From the NCBI RefSeq assembly GCF_000019165.1, contig NC_010337.2, forward strand, positions 2,924,001 through 2,988,000: a DNA stretch of 64,000 nt, in the 5' to 3' direction. The notes under the pieces were generated by a model. The model was not told where the DNA came from. It ran no database searches and saw nothing but the letters and a program-made list of their open reading frames with translations. How positions within the stretch are numbered: position 1 is the stretch's first letter; every line of letters begins with the position of its first letter. The position numbers and the translations under genes were made by a program. The DNA is from Heliomicrobium modesticaldum Ice1 (lineage in GTDB: Bacteria; Bacillota; Desulfitobacteriia; Heliobacteriales; Heliobacteriaceae). Shown piece by piece: positions 44,260-52,729 of the stretch.

Positions 44260-45828
44260 TTGGCACTTTCTCTTTCTCTGACCCTGCTTCCGATCGCAGT
44301 CATTGTCCTGTTGATGACCTGGCGGCGGATGGCGGCTGACCTCAGCGGCATGGTAGGATGGTTGCTCACTTTGTTGATCGCCTGTGTCTTCTTCGCCACC
44401 AGTTGGGAGGCTGGATTGCGCGCCAGCCTCGCCGGCGTCGTCTCCTCTTTTCCTGTTTCCCTGATGGTGCTCACCTCGATCCTGCAGATCACCTTTATGG
44501 AACGGACGGGCGCATTAAAGCGCATCGTCGTCTTCGTCAAGACCTTAGCCCCCCAGGACAAGGCTGTGCAGATCATGCTTCTCAACGTGGGCGCCGGCAC
44601 GCTCCTCGTCTCCATCGGCGCCACGCCCGTTTCGATCCTGCCGCCGATCCTGGTGGCCCTCGGCTATTCGACCTTCGTCGCCGTGGCATTGCCGGCCATC
44701 GGCTTTGACGCCCTCTGCACCTATGCGCTGCTCGGCGCGCCGCTGGTCGTCTTTGCCGACCTGACGGGCACATCACTCGTCCAGTCGGCCCAGGTCTTTT
44801 CCAAGTTTCTGCCCGTCATTTCGACGCTGATCGGTTTCGGCATGCTCTGGATCGTCGGGCGCTGGGAACTCGTCCGCAAGGGCTTCCTGCCCTGCCTGAT
44901 CGCCGGAGTGACCAACGGCGGTACGGCCGTCGCTATCAGTTACATACCCTTTTTCGCCTCCGGTGTCGTGCTGACCGGCGTGATCGCCGGCTTCTTCACC
45001 ATCTTGTCCATGCTCCTCTACCTCAAGGTGACGGGACGGCCGATCATCGACCGTTCCAACCTGACCGAGGCGGACCGGGCCGTGGAAGCACAGATGTCTC
45101 TGCCGGTCGCGCTGTCGCCTTGGCTGATCCTCTGTGCCATTTTGCTCTTGACGAACTTCTTCCCGCCCCTCTTCAAACTGCTCTTTGCCGACTGGGCCAT
45201 GCCGGTCTCGATCATCCCCGGACAGGTGATCAAGACGCGCATGCTCTGGAACGCCTACACCTGGGTACTCGTCAGCACGGCCTTGTCCATGATCTGGCTC
45301 AAACCGAACCGGGGGACCCTGTCGGAGACGGTATCGAAGTGGCTCCAGCGGGCGCCGCGACCAACCTTGGCCGCCGCCGTCTTCTTCGCCATCGCCTTTG
45401 TGATGAACAATTCGGGCATGCAGAATGTGGAGGGCGCCTGGAAGATCGCCGACCCGGCCACCAATATGATCTCCATCCTCGCGAAAGCGTCTGCTTCGGC
45501 CTTCGGCAGTCTCTATCCCTTCATCAGCGGCTACCTGGGGCTCTTCGGCGGCTTTGTCAGCGGCAGCGAGGCCTCGACGATCGCCATGTTCACCAAGTAC
45601 CACCTGCTCACGTCCAAACTCCTCAATGTGGATCCCCTGATCGTCATCGCCGGGACTGCCATCGGCGGCGGTCTGGCCAGCGTCATCTCGCCAGCGAAGC
45701 TGCAAAACGCCGCCGCTACGATTGATGCCCTCGGCATCGAGAGCGAAGTGATCAAGACGGCCTTCGTGCTATCGGCGCTGCTGACGTTTGTCACGGCGAT
45801 TATGGCGCAGTTGCTGGCCTTTGCTTGA
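44260..45828 (+). CDS. L-lactate/glycolate permease family transporter
   Basis: A 522-aa polytopic membrane protein of the LctP family with about 12-13 hydrophobic segments. LctP features include a conserved GATPVSILPP in the first half and the FVSGSEASTIAMF segment (about residue 435), which resembles the conserved GSN/T-motif of LctP. Members import lactate, glycolate or related hydroxyacids with protons. The TTG start follows GGGAGG by 9 nt, whereas the upstream ATG has no ribosome site. No lactate dehydrogenase gene lies nearby. Substrate is not certain. Confidence 0.85.
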   Translation: MALSLSLTLLPIAVIVLLMTWRRMAADLSGMVGWLLTLLIACVFFATSWEAGLRASLAGVVSSFPVSLMVLTSILQITFMERTGALKRIVVFVKTLAPQDKAVQIMLLNVGAGTLLVSIGATPVSILPPILVALGYSTFVAVALPAIGFDALCTYALLGAPLVVFADLTGTSLVQSAQVFSKFLPVISTLIGFGMLWIVGRWELVRKGFLPCLIAGVTNGGTAVAISYIPFFASGVVLTGVIAGFFTILSMLLYLKVTGRPIIDRSNLTEADRAVEAQMSLPVALSPWLILCAILLLTNFFPPLFKLLFADWAMPVSIIPGQVIKTRMLWNAYTWVLVSTALSMIWLKPNRGTLSETVSKWLQRAPRPTLAAAVFFAIAFVMNNSGMQNVEGAWKIADPATNMISILAKASASAFGSLYPFISGYLGLFGGFVSGSEASTIAMFTKYHLLTSKLLNVDPLIVIAGTAIGGGLASVISPAKLQNAAATIDALGIESEVIKTAFVLSALLTFVTAIMAQLLAFA

Positions 45829-45857
45829 GGTTAGCCCATAAAAAAGGAATAACCTAA

Positions 45858-45894
45858 GAAGCCCGCTGTAACAATGCACAGCGGGCTTCTTTTT
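45858..45894 (+). terminator. Rho-independent terminator after the permease
   Basis: A perfect 12-bp stem (GAAGCCCGCTGT / ACAGCGGGCTTC) with an 8-nt loop, followed by TTTTT. Confidence 0.93.
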
Positions 45895-46013
45895 AGGAAA
45901 ATTTCACCGTTTCCTATCCCCATTCATATGTTATGGCAGACCGGAGTCTTTCCCGTAAAAGACAACTCGATGGGAAGACTCCGCGATTGATCGGTAAGGA
46001 TGGTGTCGCCTCG

Positions 46014-46838
46014 ATGTATCATGATGATGACGAACTCTTGGGGGCTTCACAGCAACCCGGCCAGCCGCCGGGGCAGCAGCCCCGCAGACCCCAGCCCGGA
46101 CCGGGAGCTTTCCCAGGACCGGGAGCTTTCCCAGGACCAGGACCCTTCCCCGGACCGGGAGTTTTCCCAGGACCGGGAGCTTTCCCAGGACCGGGTCCTT
46201 TCCCCGGACCGGGACCCTTCCCCGGACCGGGTCCTTTCCCCGGAGCGGGTCCTTTCCCCGGACCGGGTCCCTTCCCCGGACCGGGACCTTTCCCCGGACC
46301 GGGACCTTTCCCCGGACCGGGTCCTTTCCCTGGTCCCGGCCCCTTTCCGGGACCGAGACCTACGCCGGGAGAGCCCGAAGAGTTCGGCGAGTTTCGCCAG
46401 CGCAATCTTGTTCCCTTTTACCGTTACTTCAACCCGTCCATCACCGACCATTTCTACACGACCAACTTTAACGAGCTCGGCTTCGGTCGCAGCGGTTACC
46501 GCTTCGAAGGGATCGCCTGCCTCGTCTTCGCGAGACAGCGTCCCGGCACAACGCCCCTTTACCGGTACTGGAACCCCACCATCGGGGACCACTTCTACAC
46601 CACCAACTTCAATGAGCTGGGCTCCGGCGCCCAGGGGTACCAATTCGAAGGAATCGCCTGTTACGTCTTCCCGACCCAGCGTCCCCGAACTGCTCCCTTG
46701 TACCGCTACTGGAACCCCACCGCCGGCGATCATTTCTATACGACCAATTTCAACGAATTGGGCCGGGGCAGAGGCGGCTATATCTTCGAAGGCGTCCAGT
46801 GCTATGTCTATCCCACATTCCCCTTCTTCGGGCGGTGA
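46014..46838 (+). CDS. Collagen-like Gly/Pro repeat protein with three DUF5648 repeats
   Basis: A 274-aa protein from the ATG at 46014 (AAGGA about 11 nt upstream; an earlier ATG at 45933 lacks a ribosome site). Residues about 15-120 are a tandem run of six-residue FPGPGP/A units. Residues about 130-274 hold three copies of a 47-residue module with YRYWNPTIGDHFYTTNFNELG and GYxFEGIACYV. This is the DUF5648 pattern, found in secreted or surface proteins. No signal peptide is visible, so export is uncertain. The proline stretch probably acts as an extended stalk. It is flanked by terminators and is a single-gene unit. Confidence 0.8.
   Translation: MYHDDDELLGASQQPGQPPGQQPRRPQPGPGAFPGPGAFPGPGPFPGPGVFPGPGAFPGPGPFPGPGPFPGPGPFPGAGPFPGPGPFPGPGPFPGPGPFPGPGPFPGPGPFPGPRPTPGEPEEFGEFRQRNLVPFYRYFNPSITDHFYTTNFNELGFGRSGYRFEGIACLVFARQRPGTTPLYRYWNPTIGDHFYTTNFNELGSGAQGYQFEGIACYVFPTQRPRTAPLYRYWNPTAGDHFYTTNFNELGRGRGGYIFEGVQCYVYPTFPFFGR
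46086..46356 (+). repeat. 18-bp coding minisatellite (FPGPGP, about 15 copies)
   Basis: Tandem 18-bp units of the form CCGGGTCCTTTCCCCGGA, with runs of almost identical copies, encode Phe-Pro-Gly-Pro-Gly-Pro/Ala hexapeptides. Strong candidate for length variation. Confidence 0.95.
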
Positions 46839-46977
46839 TCTGCCCAAGCGCGAATCCAACAGGGCATCACAAAAAGGCTTTGAAACATCAACCGTGAAGC
46901 AGAGATATCACAGGTAAAAGCGGACGTCGCCCAAGCGAGACATCACCCGCTACAATTCAAAAAAACCGTAAACGCCG

Positions 46978-47018
46978 AAAGGCCGGTCCCGTAAAAAAAA
47001 TCGGGCGCCGGCCTTTTT
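46978..47018. terminator. Bidirectional Rho-independent terminator
   Basis: AAAGGCCGG.CCCG pairs with CGGG.CCGGCCTTT around an A-rich loop, with T-runs for both directions. It lies between the DUF5648 gene and the convergent nitroreductase gene. Confidence 0.85.
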
Positions 47019-47033
47019 ATATCGGTGTTTCTC

Positions 47034-47603
47034 TTATTCCAGGATAAGTTCTCTCAGCGGACGCTTCGGCACATGGTGGGTGCCATCCTCATCACGCCAG
47101 TACCTCACATCGCCGTCCGCCCCGATCTGCTCGATGACGACCGTCTCTTTCGGCTTGCCAAGGGCGATGACGAGGAGAATCTCGTAACGTTCGGGTATCT
47201 GCAAGGCCTCTGCAAGTTCCTGACGCTTGATGGAGGCGATGATGCATCCCCCTAGACCTTTTTCCACAGCACCAAGCAGGATGCTCTGGCTGGCGATGCC
47301 GTGGTCGACGAAGTAGTTTTGGCTGATCTCCCGATCGCCAAGGATGATGATATAAGCGGAGGGTCTTTCGCCGGCGACAGGTCCCGGCCACTCCTTCAGG
47401 TAGCCTGCCCAAGCCAAGGTCGGAAAGATCCGTTCGTTCTTCTCCCGGTCACAGGAGAGGATGTACTTAAGCGGTTGCCGGTTTGCCCCCGAGGCAGACA
47501 GACGGGCCAATTCGATCAGTTCCGTCAGCGTCTCCCGGCTGACGACATGGCTCTCATGAAAGCGCCGAAAGCTGCGATTGCGTGCGACGAGTTGGTAGAG
47601 CAC
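47034..47603 (-). CDS. Nitroreductase family protein
   Basis: A 189-aa FMN-dependent oxidoreductase fold. The N-terminal RNRSFRRFHES motif contacts the flavin phosphate, SASGANRQPLKYI follows near 37, and the glycine-rich GLGGCIIASI lies near 120. The length and order fit the nitroreductase/BluB-like superfamily. Substrates cannot be told from sequence; quinones, nitro compounds or other electron acceptors are usual. It is a single gene with a terminator shared with the convergent neighbour. Confidence 0.88.
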   Translation of the reverse strand: MLYQLVARNRSFRRFHESHVVSRETLTELIELARLSASGANRQPLKYILSCDREKNERIFPTLAWAGYLKEWPGPVAGERPSAYIIILGDREISQNYFVDHGIASQSILLGAVEKGLGGCIIASIKRQELAEALQIPERYEILLVIALGKPKETVVIEQIGADGDVRYWRDEDGTHHVPKRPLRELILE

Positions 47604-47778
47604 AGAACAACCCCCTTGTTGCTGTCATCACAATACAGCATACCATGAAGCAGGCGATTACGCATGCCCTATTTCACGCCGACAGAGCGGCCTTCGAAAA
47701 ATAGCCTTCCTCCCATGTGTCGAAAAGGATAGAATAGTAGCATCGCCGCCGCTGCGGCGGGATTGGAGGAAATGCACC

Positions 47779-48948
47779 TTGTCCGGCCTTTTCTTCGGTG
47801 AAGTGAAAACAGCCGCCTTTCTCCGCCGGCCCAACCGTTTTATCGTAGAATGCGACTTAGATGGAGAAACCGTCCGGGCCTATCTGCCCAATCCGGGGCG
47901 ACTCTGGGAGTTGTTTTTTCCCGGTGTGAACCTCTATCTGTCCGCCGCCGCCAAAGGCCGGCGAACCGCCTATACCGTCGTCGCTGTCGAGCGCGATGGA
48001 CTGCCGGTGATGCTGCACACCCACAAGACGAACGAGGTGATCCACCAGCTGCTTGCCGAAGGGCGCATACCTGGCCTGGAGGATGCCGCTGTCATCCGGC
48101 CGGAAGTGAAAGTGGGCCGTCATCGCTTTGATTTTCTCCTGGAACGCCAGGGCAAGCCCTTCTATCTGGAGGTGAAATCGTGCACCCTCTTTGAAGGCGC
48201 CATGGCCATGTTCCCGGATGCCGTCACCGACCGAGGGCGGCGGCACCTGGAAGAACTGGCTGCCCTCTCGCGCCAAGAGGGCGTGGCCTGCGGCGTGCTC
48301 ATCGCCGTGCAATGGCCCCGGGCGCGCTGGTTTCTGCCCGACTATCACACCGACTATGCCTTCGCCCAAACCTTCCTGGCAGTCCGAAAGGATTTGTGGC
48401 TCCAGGCTCTTGCCTTGTCCTGGCACGACGACCTGAGCCTTGGCGACGCCGTTGCCCCGGTGGCCATCCCCTGGGATTTTCTCGAAAAAGAACTTCAAGA
48501 CGGGGGCTGTTACCTCCTCGTCCTGGCAGTGACCGCAGAGTTGGGGCTGACCATAGGCAGCCTAGGAGAGCGATTGTTCCGCCCCGGCTATTATGTATAT
48601 ACGGGCAGCGCCCGGAAAAACCTAAGCCGGCGCATCGAGCGCCACTGCCGCAAGCGCAAGAACTTCCACTGGCACATCGACTACCTGCGCCATGCGGCGG
48701 CGAGCTGCACCGCCCTGGCCGTGCGGACGACGGAAGACCTGGAACATGAGCTGGCCCAGGCGCTCCGTCCCATCGCCGAGGGGGAGACGCCCCGTTTCGG
48801 CTGCTCTGATTGCGCCTGTTCCAGCCACCTGTTTTATTTTGCCGAAAACCCGCTGCACCACCGGCCCTTCATCGACATGCTGCAGCGTTTCCGGATGGGA
48901 CGCATCGAAGCGCAGTTACTCTCCCCCACCGAGGCTTGTTCCACATAG
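47779..48948 (+). CDS. SfsA protein fused to a DUF123 (GIY-YIG-like) domain
   Basis: A 389-aa two-domain protein. Residues 1-232 are SfsA (AYLPNPGRLWELF near 34, HTHKTNEV near 80, FYLEVKSCTLFEG near 135, and FPDAVTDRG), a sugar-fermentation-linked, nucleic-acid-binding nuclease-like fold. Residues about 240-370 are DUF123, related to GIY-YIG nucleases: GCYLLVL, GYYVYTGSA and LSRRIERHCR, then HWHIDYL. TTG start with GGAGGA 8 nt upstream. The combination suggests a nucleic-acid-processing enzyme with two nuclease-like modules; the exact role is unknown. No operon partner. Confidence 0.87.
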   Translation: MSGLFFGEVKTAAFLRRPNRFIVECDLDGETVRAYLPNPGRLWELFFPGVNLYLSAAAKGRRTAYTVVAVERDGLPVMLHTHKTNEVIHQLLAEGRIPGLEDAAVIRPEVKVGRHRFDFLLERQGKPFYLEVKSCTLFEGAMAMFPDAVTDRGRRHLEELAALSRQEGVACGVLIAVQWPRARWFLPDYHTDYAFAQTFLAVRKDLWLQALALSWHDDLSLGDAVAPVAIPWDFLEKELQDGGCYLLVLAVTAELGLTIGSLGERLFRPGYYVYTGSARKNLSRRIERHCRKRKNFHWHIDYLRHAAASCTALAVRTTEDLEHELAQALRPIAEGETPRFGCSDCACSSHLFYFAENPLHHRPFIDMLQRFRMGRIEAQLLSPTEACST

Positions 48949-48978
48949 CATTCGAGGAAACCAAGCCGATTTGCGCGC

Positions 48979-49818
48979 TTACATGTCTTTCGCGAGCATT
49001 TGAATTTTTTCCGCCGTCAGGGCCAATTGTTCCATCGCTTCGGAGATTTGGTGGGTAGCCTGGGCCTGGACAGAGCTGAGTTCGTCCGACCGGGAGATTT
49101 TCTGGCCCATCTTCTGGATCTCTTCGGCGATGGCGGTGAGGATGTTTTTGATCTCCTTCACCGATTGTTCGCTGTCCATGGACATCTTGCGGATTTCTCC
49201 GGCTACGACGGAAAAGCCGCGGCCATGTTCCCCCGCCCGGGCCGACTCGATGGAGGCGTTCAACCCGAGCAGGTTGGTCTTGTTGGCGATGCCGGTGATG
49301 AATTTGAGGATATCGTCCGTCTTTTTCAGGCGTTGCAGTACCGCTTCGCTGGAGGCTTTCAATTCGGAAAGGTGCGAAGCCAGGTTGCCGGCGGTGGCGG
49401 CCACCTCCTGACTGGTGGCCGTCATCTCTTCCGACGATGCGGCCAACGACTGGGCGATATCTTGAAGTTCCATTTGAGCCGACATATCCAGCCCCAGCCC
49501 CAACGCCCCGATGATCTGCCCCTGCTCGTTTCGGATAGGGGCTGTCGCCGCTTTAAAAGGTACGCCAAAGGCCTCCTTGGGGATGATCGCTGTGTACGGC
49601 GCCCCCGAGCGCAACGCCTCGTACATACCGTCGCCCGGTTTTACGGCCTCACCGACGCGGATCCGGATATCGATAGCCTTGCCGGGCGAGTAATAGATAA
49701 AATGCTCCCTGTCTGTGATCCCCATCATGCAGTCAAAGGGAATGATTGCTTTAAAATAGGGGGCGCTGCGAATCAATTCATTGAGGATCTCGGCGCCGGT
49801 CTTTTCCCGGTTATCCAT
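48979..49818 (-). CDS. Soluble methyl-accepting chemotaxis-like protein
   Basis: A 279-aa protein with an N-terminal PAS/sensor-like domain (about 10-120; APIRNEQGQIIGALGLGLD resembles the end of a PAS/Cache domain) joined directly to an MCP signalling domain. The conserved hairpin tip shows as ANKTNLLGLNASIESARAGEHGRGF (central Glu/Arg region), here split from the usual by a Leu tip. No membrane segment, HAMP domain or signal peptide is present, so it is cytoplasmic and would sense an internal cue. The start follows AAAGGAGCG. No chemotaxis genes lie nearby. Confidence 0.86.
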   Translation of the reverse strand: MDNREKTGAEILNELIRSAPYFKAIIPFDCMMGITDREHFIYYSPGKAIDIRIRVGEAVKPGDGMYEALRSGAPYTAIIPKEAFGVPFKAATAPIRNEQGQIIGALGLGLDMSAQMELQDIAQSLAASSEEMTATSQEVAATAGNLASHLSELKASSEAVLQRLKKTDDILKFITGIANKTNLLGLNASIESARAGEHGRGFSVVAGEIRKMSMDSEQSVKEIKNILTAIAEEIQKMGQKISRSDELSSVQAQATHQISEAMEQLALTAEKIQMLAKDM

Positions 49819-50124
49819 AATTCGACGCTCCTTTCACTGGGCTACATGAATCTTTCCACGAAAGGGTCCTCTGTGCAACATGAAACTCCGAAACAGGTGC
49901 CTGGACGAAGGAATTTTCTTGTTATTCTGTTCGACGGAAAAAATCGTTCTCCTGTTCTTTCCATGGAGAAAACCACTTGATTCAATATCGGTTTTTGGCT
50001 TTTTGGAAAAGTCACCATGACGCAGAACCGGCGGCGGTTTTTTCTGCGGTGAAGAAAAAGAGGCTACACCACCGTTCATGGGTGTGTGCAGCCTCTTTTT
50101 TTCATCTGGTTTGGTCGATACCGT
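49819..50124. other. Intergenic region between chemoreceptor-like and PanE-like genes
   Basis: 306 bp. It holds the terminator at 50048-50101 and the leader of the chemoreceptor-like gene. An 81-codon frame on the minus strand (49834-50079) has no ribosome site and crosses the terminator arm, so I do not call it. Confidence 0.55.
50048..50101. terminator. Terminator after the PanE-like gene
   Basis: AAAAAGAGGCT and AGCCTCTTTTTTT form the outer stem, with ACACC and GGTGT pairing inside. It works on the minus strand for the PanE-like gene. Confidence 0.75.
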
Positions 50125-51060
50125 TCAGCCGCTTTGTCCGATAAGCTTAGCATATACCTCGCCGTGGGTCGGCGTCGGAACGCCGAGCTCGGCGCCTGTA
50201 CGGACGATATACCCGGAAAAAGACTCCAGTTCTGTCCGATTTCCCTTCTCAAAATCCCGTTGCATCGATGTGGTGCTGTCAGGGCCAAAGGAAAAGACCG
50301 ACTTCATGGTCTCTTCGACAATCGCCTCCGGCAAGGGAACGCCTTGGGCACGCGCAACAGCCTCCACCTCTTCCATCATGGCGCGCAACTGGGCCAGTCG
50401 CCGGGGATCGCCGGTGATGGCGCCGACAGGGGCCTGATAGTAGGAAGTGATGCCGCCGAGGGAACAGATGAGCAGATACTTGCTCCACAGGGCCACGTCA
50501 GCATTAGCGACATGCTTGGCCGCGATGCCGGACCGACGAAACAGGCCCGCGATCGCTTCGAGTTCCTCGGGAAGGATTTCCGGTAAGCCCGGCTGGCTGT
50601 CGACGCCGTAGACAATGCGGCCGGCACCACCGGAGATGACGCCGGGCGATTCGATCATCGAGAAGATATAGCAACACCCATTGAGCACCCGGCCCCGAGG
50701 CAGGGCGGCCCGCAAACGCTTGGCATGATCGACACCGTTTAACAGAGGCAGGATGATCGTCTGTTCCCCGACGAGGGGTATCATTTTGGCCGCCGCCGAT
50801 TCGAGATCATAGGTCTTCACACAGAAGAGCACAAAGTCGACAGGGCCGATCTCAGCGGCGTCCTCTGTCGCTAGAGCCGGCTTGGCTGTAAACTCGCCCT
50901 CCCGGCCTTTGACTACCAATCCGCGCGCTGCGATGGCTTCCCGGTGTCGGCCGCGGACCAGGAAAAACACTTCATCTTCCCCTGACGCTGCGGCGGCAGC
51001 AGCGATTTTTCCGCCAAAATACCCGCCGACACCGCCCAACCCGACGATTGCGATGCGCAT
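50125..51060 (-). CDS. panE: 2-dehydropantoate 2-reductase family protein
   Basis: A 311-aa NADP-dependent oxidoreductase of the ApbA/PanE family, which reduces ketopantoate to pantoate for coenzyme A synthesis. The Rossmann motif is GLGGVGGYFGG at 7-17. The central catalytic Lys is likely in WSKYLLICSLGG near 190, and the C-terminal helical domain follows, with a conserved PTHGEVYAKL near 295. Families with the same fold act on other 2-keto acids, and no other pantothenate gene is here, so the gene symbol is tentative. Confidence 0.83.
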   Translation of the reverse strand: MRIAIVGLGGVGGYFGGKIAAAAAASGEDEVFFLVRGRHREAIAARGLVVKGREGEFTAKPALATEDAAEIGPVDFVLFCVKTYDLESAAAKMIPLVGEQTIILPLLNGVDHAKRLRAALPRGRVLNGCCYIFSMIESPGVISGGAGRIVYGVDSQPGLPEILPEELEAIAGLFRRSGIAAKHVANADVALWSKYLLICSLGGITSYYQAPVGAITGDPRRLAQLRAMMEEVEAVARAQGVPLPEAIVEETMKSVFSFGPDSTTSMQRDFEKGNRTELESFSGYIVRTGAELGVPTPTHGEVYAKLIGQSG

Positions 51061-51169
51061 GTCTCTTCGCCTTCCTTGTTCTCATGTGTAGAGGTGTTTG
51101 TCCGTGCGCGGAAAGGGCAATCTCTTATCTCACCGGAGTTTTGTGCGCTGTTCGGCTGACTCGGGTCCG

Positions 51170-52726
51170 TTACATCTTCGCCAGTTCTTCTTTCAGGAGT
51201 TTGTTCACCAGACCGGGATTGGCTTTCCCTTTTGTCGCCTTCATGGCTTGGCCGACGAGGAAACCCATGGCCTTCTCTTTGCCAGCCTTATAGTCGGCAA
51301 CGACGGAAGGGTTGGCGGCGACGATCTCGCTGATGACGCTGGCGATGGCGCCCTCATCAGAGATCTGGACGAGGCCCTTTTCCTCGACGACCGTCTTGGC
51401 CGCCTTGCCGGTGGCAAACATCTCCTCAAAGACGGTCTTGGCGATCTTCGTCGAGATGGTGCCTTCTTCCAGCAGGCGCAGGAGGCCGACCAGGTTATCG
51501 GGGCTGATCGGGCTGTCCTGGAAGCCCTTTTCCGAAGCGTTGAGGAAGCGCGTCAGTTCGCCCATCATGTAGTTGGAGATCTGCTTGGCCCGCTCCTTCG
51601 CCTTACCGTCAGCTTCCGTTCCGGCGGGGACGGCGATGCCGTAAGCGGCGCAGGCGGCGTCGAAGTAATCGGCCATGGCCTTCGAGCTGACGATGATGTC
51701 GGCGTCATACCGGGGCAGGCCGTAAGATTGGATGAGACGCGCGCGCCGCGCTTGTGGCAACTCGGGCAGGGTCCGGCGGACCTTGTCTACCCACTCGCGG
51801 GAGATGACGAGAGGAACCAGGTCAGGGTCGGGGAAGTAGCGGTAGTCGTGGGCCTCTTCCTTGCTGCGCAGAGAGATGGTCATGCCCTTCGCCTCGTCCC
51901 ACATGCGCGTCTCCTGGACGACCGCGCCGCCTTCGCGCAAGATCTCGGCCTGGCGCTCGATCTCGTATTCGAGGGCGCGCTGAAGGGCCTTGAAGGAGTT
52001 CATGTTCTTCAGTTCCGTCCTGGTGCCGAATTCCTTCTGCCCCCAGGGACGCAGAGACACGTTGGCGTCACAGCGCAGGCTGCCTTGCTCCATCTTGCAG
52101 TCGGAGACCTCGGTGTACTCTAGGATCGCCTTCAGCTGTTCCAGATAGGCGATGGCCTCCTCGATGGAGCGGATATCCGGCTCGGAGACGATCTCGATCA
52201 GCGGCACGCCGGTCCGGTTGTAATCGGCGAGGGAATAATCGGCGCCGGAGAGGTTCACGGCGCCGGCGTGAACGAGCTTGCCGGCGTCTTCTTCCATGTG
52301 AACGCGGGTGATGCCGATGCGCTTTTGCTTGCCACCTGCCTCGATCTCGATATACCCGTTCTTGGCGATGGGCAGGTCGTACTGGGAGATCTGGTACGCC
52401 TTCGGCAGGTCGGGGTAGAAGTAGTTTTTGCGGTCGAACTTGGAAAACTCGGCAATCTCGCAGTTGAGGGCAAGACCGGCCTTCATGGCGTAGTCGACCA
52501 CCTGACGGTTGAGGACCGGCAACACGCCGGGCAAACCAAGGCATACGGGACAGACGTGGCTATTCTGTTCGCCGCCGAACTCGGTCGTGCAGCCGCAGAA
52601 GATTTTGCTCTTCGTGTGCAGTTCGACATGGACTTCGAGGCCCATGACGATCTCAAAATCGAATTCTCTTTCCATCGTTTCGTGCATTGCATTCGTTTCA
52701 TTCATGACGTTCATTGATTGGCCCAA
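51170..52726 (-). CDS. gatB: Aspartyl/glutamyl-tRNA amidotransferase subunit B
   Basis: A 518-aa subunit that binds the mischarged Glu-tRNA(Gln) or Asp-tRNA(Asn) and phosphorylates the acyl group before amidation. MGLEVHVEL near 28, the zinc site Cys pair in [10 protein letters not shown] with [11 protein letters not shown], and [11 protein letters not shown] near 100 are diagnostic. The YqeY-like tail domain is at the end. TTG start with GGGGGTG 7 nt upstream; the ATG at 52714 is an alternative. Last gene of gatC-gatA-gatB. Confidence 0.96.
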   Translation of the reverse strand: MGQSMNVMNETNAMHETMEREFDFEIVMGLEVHVELHTKSKIFCGCTTEFGGEQNSHVCPVCLGLPGVLPVLNRQVVDYAMKAGLALNCEIAEFSKFDRKNYFYPDLPKAYQISQYDLPIAKNGYIEIEAGGKQKRIGITRVHMEEDAGKLVHAGAVNLSGADYSLADYNRTGVPLIEIVSEPDIRSIEEAIAYLEQLKAILEYTEVSDCKMEQGSLRCDANVSLRPWGQKEFGTRTELKNMNSFKALQRALEYEIERQAEILREGGAVVQETRMWDEAKGMTISLRSKEEAHDYRYFPDPDLVPLVISREWVDKVRRTLPELPQARRARLIQSYGLPRYDADIIVSSKAMADYFDAACAAYGIAVPAGTEADGKAKERAKQISNYMMGELTRFLNASEKGFQDSPISPDNLVGLLRLLEEGTISTKIAKTVFEEMFATGKAAKTVVEEKGLVQISDEGAIASVISEIVAANPSVVADYKAGKEKAMGFLVGQAMKATKGKANPGLVNKLLKEELAKM

Positions 52727-52729
52727 CGG

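Noticed and set aside
46047-46859. Minus-strand 270-codon frame with RSGERSRSG repeats
   Set aside because: Antisense of the proline-repeat gene. The plus strand has the DUF5648 modules.
49834-50079. 81-codon minus-strand frame between the chemoreceptor-like and PanE-like genes
   Set aside because: No ribosome site, and it crosses the terminator arm.
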